A model generated the notes under the pieces. The model made no database searches. It had not been told where the DNA came from and worked only from the letters and a program-made list of their open reading frames with translations. The position numbers were made by a program, and so were the translations under genes. Shown here piece by piece: positions 57,352-64,000 of a stretch of 64,000 bases of DNA. Numbering within the stretch: the stretch's first letter is position 1; each line of letters begins with the position of its first letter. The stretch lies in contig CH003046.1 in NCBI GenBank assembly GCA_000149265.1, positions 1,457,618 to 1,521,617 of the forward strand, read 5' to 3'. Source of the DNA: Ciona savignyi. Lineage: Eukaryota > Chordata > Ascidiacea > Phlebobranchia > Cionidae.

Positions 57352-57647
57352 CGTCCGGGCGGTTAGTCTTGCGGTTAAGTGCGTCGCCTTTCAATCGAAA
57401 GGTTGCAGTTGCGAAACTGGTCGCTAGCTAGTCGCTAGTGTCTTTGGGCAAGGCACTTTACGGACATTGCCGGAACCCATCAGATTAATGGGTTCTACCA
57501 AATTGCAGGAACGTCTCTATCATATACAACACACTGAAATAGCTCCGGTAACCCGACGATGGACGCGAGGTGATCTGACGATCACCTGTGTGTTAACCCC
57601 CTAGGTTTTCCCATACACGGGGATAAACATGAATATTCTATCCTATG
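57352..57647 (+). mobile_element. tRNA-derived SINE, near full length
   Basis: The head CGGTTAGTCTTGCGGTTAAG has box A character and GGTTGCAGTTGCGAAACTGG is the box B region. The body matches consensus throughout and the tail is TGAATATTCTATCCTAT. Confidence 0.9.
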
Positions 57648-57675
57648 AGTAAGGCGCTTAAGGGACGTTAATTTA

Positions 57676-57785
57676 ACACATGTACGGTCGTGTGGCCGAA
57701 TAGTTGGCGCGACCGATACATAAACCGACTCTTATAAAAAAAAGGTCCTGGTGACGAGCCCGTCATGGGTTCGAAACTTTGATAA
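57676..57785 (+). mobile_element. SINE head resembling a class II (Ser/Leu-type) tRNA
   Basis: GTCGTGTGGCCGAATAGTTG matches the start and box A of a class II tRNA and GTCATGGGTTCGAAACTTTG the T-arm with box B. The spacing between them is longer than in an ordinary tRNA. No intact acceptor stem is visible, so it is called a retroposon head, not a tRNA gene. Confidence 0.55.
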
Positions 57786-58376
57786 AAAACGTTACTTTAA
57801 CACTTAGAATTATATGGTTTTAACAAAGAACTTAAGTGATGTATCCAATACATACAATGGCTCCGGTAACTGGTCTTCTAAATCGCGTTAAAATGTTAAC
57901 CGTGTTATAACGCCTCTATCGTTTTGTTCTACCTCGATAAGTATGCTTCAAACTATCAGTGTCATAGGACATTAGTCATTTTAGTTTTTTCTTTTTCCAC
58001 TTTGGTCCATGCTTTCGGGCCACACCTTCTCCTTAAGCCGGCTCCCCCTCAGTACTGGTCGAGCTTTACCGCACACTTTTCTTCAGGGCTCTATATCGTT
58101 CGGTCCTAATTAAATTTTCTTCGCTAAACATTTTATTAGTGTTCTTTCGATTAGGTTTGGCGGGCACGTCCGCTATAGTTATTAAATTATATAACTTTCT
58201 TTTAAATGACGTGTTTTAACAGCTGTTCGTTTAGCCGTCTTTTTGGGAGAATATGAAACTCGTTTTTCGTCATCGGAATGAACTAGAGGGGGCTCTGTCC
58301 TATAATTTAGGCTACCAACTTCATAACCAGTTTCTGTGCATGCAGCATTAAAAAAATAAATCTGTCACAACAGTCT

Positions 58377-58675
58377 AGGATAGGATAGGATGTTTATCTT
58401 TATCTCCGTGAATGGGAAAACCAAGGGGGTTATCACACGGGCAATCGTCAGATCACCTCGCGCTCATTTTCGGGTTACCGGAGCTATTGCACTGTGTTGT
58501 ATATGAAAGACACGTTCCTTCATTTTGGTAGAACCCATTAATCCGCTTGGTTGAGGCAATGTCCGTAAAGTGCCTTGCCCAAGGACACAACCGACTAGCT
58601 AGCGACCAGTTTCGCACCTGCAACCTTTCGATTGAAAGGCGACGCACTTAACCGCTGGACCAACCGGACTATTTC
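58377..58675 (-). mobile_element. tRNA-derived SINE, full length
   Basis: This is the most complete minus-strand copy: tail TAGGATAGGATAGGATGTTT, the GGGGGTTATCACACGGGCAA block, CTTGCCCAAGGACACAACCG, and the head GAAAGGCGACGCACTTAACC ending ACCAACCGG. The tail is a short run of TAGGA units. Confidence 0.92.
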
Positions 58676-59150
58676 GATAACATTTTCTATTTAGATAAAA
58701 AAAATACTACGCTTTTGTGATTAACATAAGATGTTTTTGTTCGTGGTAACCTTCTAGTAGAATAGCCCGTAGAGCATAAAGCATCTATGTTGTATTGCCG
58801 ATATTAACAGCTCCGCGGTTACAGTTGGTTAACGTGGAAGAATGTTATGGTACGCATTGAGCCTTGGGCGAGAATCTAGTCGAGGCATAGCGTTCGAAGT
58901 CGTCTTACCAGAACATATAGTTTAGCACTATACTCCAGGGATTTTGAATTCTATTCTAAATCATTAGTATAACATGAGTTGGTTTTAGTATACAAAACAA
59001 TATTTATTGTTCATTATAGGAATATTATTGTCTGCAAGTATGTGTCTTAAATAATTCTCTATAGATATCAGTATAGCAAGTTAATTGTCATCGAGTTTTA
59101 ATCAGATTACCAGTAACGTCAGTGGTAACAACAACTGTTGCTGTCAGTGA

Positions 59151-59158
59151 TATAAATA
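59151..59158 (+). promoter_or_regulatory. Candidate TATA box of the TMEM47-like gene
   Basis: TATAAATA lies 333 bases upstream of the start codon. It follows two CAGTGATATAA/CAGTGATCTGG-like copies and AACGTCAGTGG-type motifs. Assignment as a promoter is inference from the motif and position only. Confidence 0.3.
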
Positions 59159-59483
59159 ACACTCGCGTCAGTGATCTGGGTAAGTCAGTTTACAGATGTT
59201 TCCAACAGCAGAGCTACGAAGTCAGAGAACAATATGGTGTTGTTGGTTTAAACCCAATTTATAAGTTTGCATTTTGGGAGGCTGTTAAATAATGCGCTTT
59301 CGAGAATTTTAATGACATTTCCAGTTTAAGGGTAGCAAATATTTAATTGGATGCCAATTTTAAGTAGCTTTTCGCGATCTGTATAACAATATAGGACAGT
59401 ATATAGCACAATATAGGACCGTTGTGTTAACTACTATTCAATCTAAATTATAGTTTTACCGCAGCTTTGCGCATCTACGGACC

Positions 59484-61279
59484 ATGGCAAAAGAGCTTAT
59501 AATAGAAATATCATGGCTAAGGCCGCTAAAGCTCATTGGTTTGGCCAACTTATTATGTGGAATCATTGTGTTCATTATATCAATGATTCTGGAAGACTGG
59601 GTAGTCAGCGATGAAAATGAAAACTTCCAATTTTACATGAGTTTATGGAAGAAATGCAAGAAAATCCAACCGCTAGCTGCCACTAGAGAAACAGCTGTGG
59701 AAGCCGACTGGGAATGTTTGGAAGCAACATCGCTTGGTTGTAAGTTTCTGCAAATATCAAGTCTGCAACTATTAAAGTGCCATACGCTATCGGTACCTAA
59801 GCATGCTAAATTCTGTGGGTTAAAGTAGATTTTGTAATTAAGACTTTTTCCGAAAAACATTCAAAATATGATAAACTGGGTTTTAAACAAAGTAAATGAA
59901 TTGTAAATTGCTTAAAAGTCAATGTTCAACTTTAATCAAGATGGCACACAGCGCATGCGCAGTGTAATAATGATGTAATCTCCTTCAGAGAAAATCCGAA
60001 AATCTGATCTGCTTTGCACTGAAGGCTATATCTGTGTGAATACACAACCGGCCAGCTTCAAATATTTTAAATATCAATTTTACTACTAATCCCACTTTCA
60101 CTGTATTAATGGGAATCACAAATATCAGCAGATCAAGTAATTTAGAGCTTTAACTGTCAAATGTAATTCAGAGCTATAACAATGTTATTTTAGCGAGCAG
60201 GATTTTGCACCCTCATTAGCTATTTTTTTATTCGTTTCAAATTGAATGACCTATCTGAGTCCGTCGCGCAAACCGTAAAGCCGTATAACCGCTCAAGCAA
60301 TAAAAAATCGTATCTTGTGTTTTATGTAAATGCTACTAATTTCACACAAATACAAGCAATGGTAGGAACAATTTTCAGACATAACCTTGGTGCATTCCAG
60401 TATACATGTCGATTGTCCAAGCACTGATTGTGATTCCGTTTGTTGCTTCTGTTGTCGCATTCGTCATCGGCATTGTTGCGTACTGCAAGCGAGAATGGAG
60501 ATTCCTCTACAAGATCGCAGCTGTTATTCTCATCATTGCTGGTAGGATGTGTTGGATTTTTATAACCGTGTCGAGTTTCGAACCCACGATGGGATCGTCA
60601 CTAGGCCCGTTTTTTTTATATAGTAGTCGTTATATGTATCGGTCGCGCTAATTATTTGGCCACATGACCGTACGGGATGTGTGGGATTTGTAGACATGTC
60701 CCGATGGTTAGCTCTACTGGTGAAACCATCCGAAAGAAGACGAGATAGTACCCATCCGCTAGCTGGTTGGTTGTGTCTAGGGCACTTAGCGGACATTGCT
60801 TGAACCCAGTGGATTACTGGGTTAAACAACATACTGCAATGGCTCCGGAAACAGGACTGTTGGCTAAGGTAATCTGGCGGTTAATCGTGTAACAATGTCC
60901 CCGGGGTATAAAATATTAGTATTTAGTTTATAACCACATAACAACTTTTGTATATTTGGGTCTTTTTATATGTTGGTAGAAATGGACAGGAAAATTCCTC
61001 GTAATCAATTTTAAAGACCAAAAGCTATTTTAAACATCAAGAGCTTCGTAAAACAATAAAATATCTACCTTTTTACCAGCTATCGCCGTGCTTGTGGCTG
61101 TGATTCTCTTCCCCGTCATGTTCATCAACGACCTTCCCTTCTCCGCGTTCTTCTGGTTCGGCTGGGGCTACGGTGTGGCGTGGGCCGCCTTCTGCTTCAT
61201 TCTCTGCGCCGCCGTCCTCTTCCTCATTAGCCAGGACAAGAAGGAGATCTACCACACCCAGAAAACCGTGTCATTATAA
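59484..61279 (+). CDS. TMEM47: TMEM47/PERP-like four-transmembrane protein (claudin superfamily)
   Basis: Exons: 59484-59739, 60401-60541, 61080-61279; 198 residues, close to vertebrate TMEM47. Helix 1 is LKLIGLANLLCGIIVFIISM, followed by the first-loop motif DWVV and FYMSLWKKCKK, with a W-x-C (DWEC) as in claudin-fold proteins. Helix 2 is IVQALIVIPFVASVVAFVIG, helix 3 AAVILIIAAIAVLVAVILFP and helix 4 spans FFWFGWGYGVAWAAFCF. LKL-GL, YMSLW, and GWGYG-AWAA closely match TMEM47, and YG-AWAA also matches PERP. These proteins act at cell-cell junctions in vertebrates. Intron phases are 1 and 1. The start ATG has an ACC context (GGACCATGG). The C-terminus is SQDKKEIYHTQKTVSL, with a possible class I PDZ-like end. 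AATAAA follows the stop by 235 bases. Confidence 0.75.
60570..60680 (-). mobile_element. Second-family tRNA-like SINE head beside the TMEM47-like exon 2
   Basis: On the plus strand GAGTTTCGAACCCACGATGG is the box B arm and ATCGGTCGCGCTAATTATTT with GGCCACATGACCGTACGG the 5' arm, both reverse-complemented. It begins within 30 bases of the donor of exon 60401-60541. A diverged copy of the abundant SINE follows at about 60700-60910. Confidence 0.55.
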
Positions 61280-61513
61280 GACCCCACAAACTTCGTTATA
61301 AATTCAGCATACTCGGGTCGAACTTGCAAGCGGTGGTTTAAGGAACAATTTAGACAAATACAAAGATCGCGTATTCGCTGCTTATTTAAACGCATTTAGC
61401 TCTTTTTTTCGATCAGCTGATCGTAACATATTGTACATAGATTTAAAAGACTAACAATAACACAATGCCTGTTACAGTTCCAAAAATTTGCATTAAAGAT
61501 TTAAATGTCTTTG

Positions 61514-61519
61514 AATAAA
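61514..61519 (+). terminator. Polyadenylation signal AATAAA
   Basis: A canonical AATAAA occurs 235 bases after the TAA stop of the TMEM47-like gene, in AT-rich sequence. Confidence 0.55.
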
Positions 61520-63253
61520 AATGCTTGTTTAATTTAAGGTCAATTGAATATACGGTCTGAGACTTTCAATATTTTAATTAGTTTACAAACGTTTATTGCC
61601 TTCTTATTGTTTGTGTTAACAATGGCTTTTCGTAGCCGTGCTAGCTAGAGTAACGCGTTCAAAGAAATTATAATCAATTTCCAGTCATTCATTTGTTTTA
61701 CGCTATTACAAGCGACCTAATTTGGTGCGAATCTCGTAAACGAATAAAACGAGCGCTTTCATTGAAGACCCGGTTTGTATGTGTACATCGCGTGTTGATT
61801 TAATACGTTTGTTATCTCATAGAAGTCCTTTGTTACTCCCCGCATCGCAGCGCGGCTTCGCATCGTGGTTGCCACGGGAACTGCCAATTTAAAATCCATC
61901 GCATCGCAATTGCCAAAGATTCGCCTGTTCTAACCGATTCAATATGCCGAAGTGCAGATAGACAACATAACAGCCGATATCAACGCTCCATAAAACGGTT
62001 CGACAATTTAAAAAAAAGCTTTGAAGAGTCAGTTACTCCCACCAGCTCGTTAAACCGTTACATGACCAAGTTTGCAATAACAGTTTTCCGTAGTGTGGCG
62101 AACCTACCGCACAGTGATTGAGTGTAAACGGTTACACTAAGGAGTTGAGTTTATTTAGAAAACAGCCTCTGTCAATAGATATTCTGCTCTATAAACTATT
62201 AAAATAAATGATAAAACAGGATAGCGTTATTGTGTTTGCCGTAAACTTGTCCATAAACATTTTATTACTTTTATTGTTCTGGTATTTTAGTAAGGTAAAG
62301 TTGGGATTCAGTTCAAACTGAGGCGGAAAAAACGATGGTGTAGTATTAATAGTAATTGAATTTTGTATAAGCCAATCACATAAGTACTGGTTAAAAGTTA
62401 AGTCTGTTTTATTGTTGTCTTTATATGCGCCGCCCCTTTAACCGCACATCACAACATCTCAGCCATGTTGGGGTTTCCGACGTTTTAATTTTCTGAGCCA
62501 CCTCCTCAAGTGACGACTGCTCAAACATATTCGGTTTGCCCGGCTTGCGACTCGCTGTTTGTTTATTACCAGTGACGTGTAGTGGGGAGACATAAGGATT
62601 CGAAAGTGGCTGCCCAGCACTTTTATTTGCCGGTAAACGAGGCGAGGGTCACTCGTGTGATCCTGCTAACATGTTGCGACACGCACAACCCCGTGAACCA
62701 TGGAATGCAAACTCGCGTGCTTCTGGCATCTCTCCCGATGGCGTTGTTTTCTTCTTCCCTTTGTCCACGAGTTCTCCGTTTCGTTTCTTTTTCGGCCAGC
62801 GCTACCCGGCTACTCGACGTTTACTCGCCCATTCATGAAGCCCTCACTCGACTCGAGTGCGCGTAAACCAAAAAAGAACATCTGTAATAAGCAAGGACCC
62901 TCTCGTCTTGCCGTTCCGCGCGAGAACTTAGCTTGTGGTTGACGAGCTCCTGATGGAAAAAGGGATTGCTATAGACCCCAGGTGCAATTGGAAACAGCAG
63001 CCATTACCAGCTCCATGCAGGTGCAGAACTATATCCTTAAGACGAACTGAGAAGCAGACACAATGTAAAGAAATGCGATAGACCGAGTTAGCGATTACAA
63101 AGTGGCCTACTAATTTTGTTAGCTATTAGGCGTTGGTAAATAATATTTTACAAGTACTGTAGTTTGGGCCAAACCTATAATCATATCCGGTAGATTGAGC
63201 AGGAATTATAGGGGTTAGATAAGGTAGAGGAATTTGTTCTCGATTGGAAATAT
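61520..63253. other. Region without a recognised gene
   Basis: No family is recognisable. At 62580-62945 the sequence is less AT-rich and two overlapping plus-strand frames of 94 and 80 codons are open. Neither has a domain, and neither is clearly favoured. It could be a 5' UTR or promoter region of the gene that may begin at 63254. The hexamer CATCGCATCGCA-like repeats around 61840-61910 (GCATCGCAGCGCGGCTTCGC, GCATCGTGG, CCATCGCATCGCAATTGCC) form a small degenerate cluster. Confidence 0.5.
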
Positions 63254-63331
63254 ATGAGTCGACGGGCGTCAAGAAACGGAAGACGAAGCTTTGACAGATC
63301 TGCAGAAATTCCCCTTGAGCAAGTGATACAG
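63254..63331 (+). CDS. Possible first coding exon of a gene running off the right edge
   Basis: ATG at 63254 opens 26 codons, beginning MSRRASRNGRRSFDRSAEIP and ending LEQVIQ. They stop at a good donor (CAG-GTAACT, phase 0). The basic RRAS/RRSF motifs would suit phosphorylation by basophilic kinases, but this is weak. No second exon is visible in the last 670 bases, where only short frames without splice context occur. Confidence 0.3.
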
Positions 63332-64000
63332 GTAACTAACTAAATCCCGCCTATGTTGTCGGTTGCACAATCGTCTGTACTCTGTAAAATAAGATGTCTC
63401 TTTTAATCCGATTATGGTGGATTATAAGCACTCCAAGCCGTATGCTGCATTCCGTATGTCATACCATGGCCGCATGTGACAATGTAGCCAACATTTTGTG
63501 TAAAATAAGTTTCTTTTTATCTGAGACCCCACGCTGAGTTCCCAGGATCTACCGATGCAACACGGGGCGGACTTGAATAGCACTTATACCGTATGAGTAG
63601 ACGCCTCTTCTAACGCCAGGTTCGTTTATACTGCGAATCCGAATCCAATACACATATTCCAAACAGTTCCTGTGTCTACCGGTCTATCTCGGTCAAACAC
63701 ACCGGGGCATGTATCATGCACAGCTTTCATGTACAGAGTATTATTACGTCATGTTGTAAACAGTAGGGTACACCGCCCATTAAGTTTCCAGACTTTATTT
63801 CCAACACATCCGACCGTTTTGTCTTTTGTAGTCGAAACAAAACGAGGTGATATCAAATTACCTTGGCCCACCAAAAATAGTTTGTTATTACATGTTATAA
63901 ACTGGAAAGTGTGCACTAATTGCAATGTTTAATTAATAAAGTAAGATTTTTGATGTTAATGTTACTAAAGTAGGTTTTTGACCGTTGTGAACTTGCGCTG
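63332..64000. other. Right-edge sequence with no feature seen
   Basis: I see no exon, repeat family or RNA gene here. If the exon at 63254-63331 is real this is intron. Confidence 0.5.

Larger units (their letters stand above)
55991..59483. other. SINE-rich spacer between BCKDHA and the TMEM47-like gene
   Basis: The genes are divergent, so both promoters should lie here. I find no convincing exon. Three well-preserved SINE copies (56545, 57352, 58377), one second-family head (57676-57785) and scattered diverged fragments (for example 56395-56500) fill much of it. A segment at 58090-58260 shares AATGACGTGTTTTAAC and TGTTCGTTT blocks with 51160-51200, suggesting another dispersed repeat. Confidence 0.6.
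22385..60910. repeat. Further diverged SINE fragments (grouped)
   Basis: Weaker copies recognised by block order but not well enough to bound exactly: 22385-22630, 22980-23185, 26755-26905, 32205-32415, 33815-33905 and 33985-34115, 42405-42650, 44515-44790, 45541-45810, 56395-56500 and 60700-60910. All lie in introns or spacers. The coordinates of this entry span the group, not one element. Confidence 0.55.

Noticed and set aside
62582..62942. Two overlapping plus-strand open frames of 94 and 80 codons
   Set aside because: Neither shows a domain, a signal peptide or a splice context. Local base composition is less AT-rich, which lowers stop codon frequency by chance.

Overview
This is a nuclear genomic window from an animal, most likely an ascidian tunicate of the genus Ciona. 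The genes have many small exons with GT-AG introns, the non-coding DNA is AT-rich, and the proteins are metazoan families (RalGAP alpha, an adhesion GPCR, BCKDHA, a TMEM47/PERP-like protein). A compact tRNA-derived SINE of roughly 290 bp, whose two ends I recognise from Ciona sequence, is scattered through introns and spacers. The genus call is inference; the gene models were traced exon by exon from reading frame, splice sites and intron phase.

Layout. (1) Positions 1-11082, minus strand: the N-terminal 16 coding exons (610 codons) of a RalGAP alpha subunit; the gene runs off the left edge before its GAP domain. (2) 11083-13755: spacer between divergent genes, with SINE copies. (3) 13848-18118, plus strand: six coding exons of an unrecognised multi-pass membrane protein. 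One exon carries a one-base frame break. (4) 18119-19040: short spacer between convergent genes. (5) 19041-48657, minus strand: one very large adhesion-type GPCR with at least 55 coding exons (2399 residues visible). It encodes a signal peptide, two SEA domains, an array of about 36 EGF-like modules (nearly all one exon each, phase 1-1), a GAIN domain with a canonical GPS, and seven transmembrane helices. A 100-base N gap (39940-40039) falls inside the array. (6) 48658-50019: spacer with an orphan plus-strand signal-peptide exon. (7) 50020-55990, minus strand: complete eight-exon BCKDHA, the mitochondrial branched-chain keto-acid dehydrogenase E1 alpha. (8) 55991-59483: SINE-rich spacer. (9) 59484-61279, plus strand: three-exon TMEM47/PERP-like four-helix protein. 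(10) 61280-64000: mostly without recognisable genes, with a possible first exon of a further plus-strand gene at 63254-63331.

The most interesting locus is the adhesion GPCR. Its ectodomain is a record of exon duplication: near-identical EGF exons carry paralogous introns, one copy is cut in half and dead, some exons alternate as a two-exon unit, and a SEA plus double-cysteine EGF cassette occurs twice with the same intron phases. The genes do not form a functional pathway; they are independent eukaryotic transcription units.
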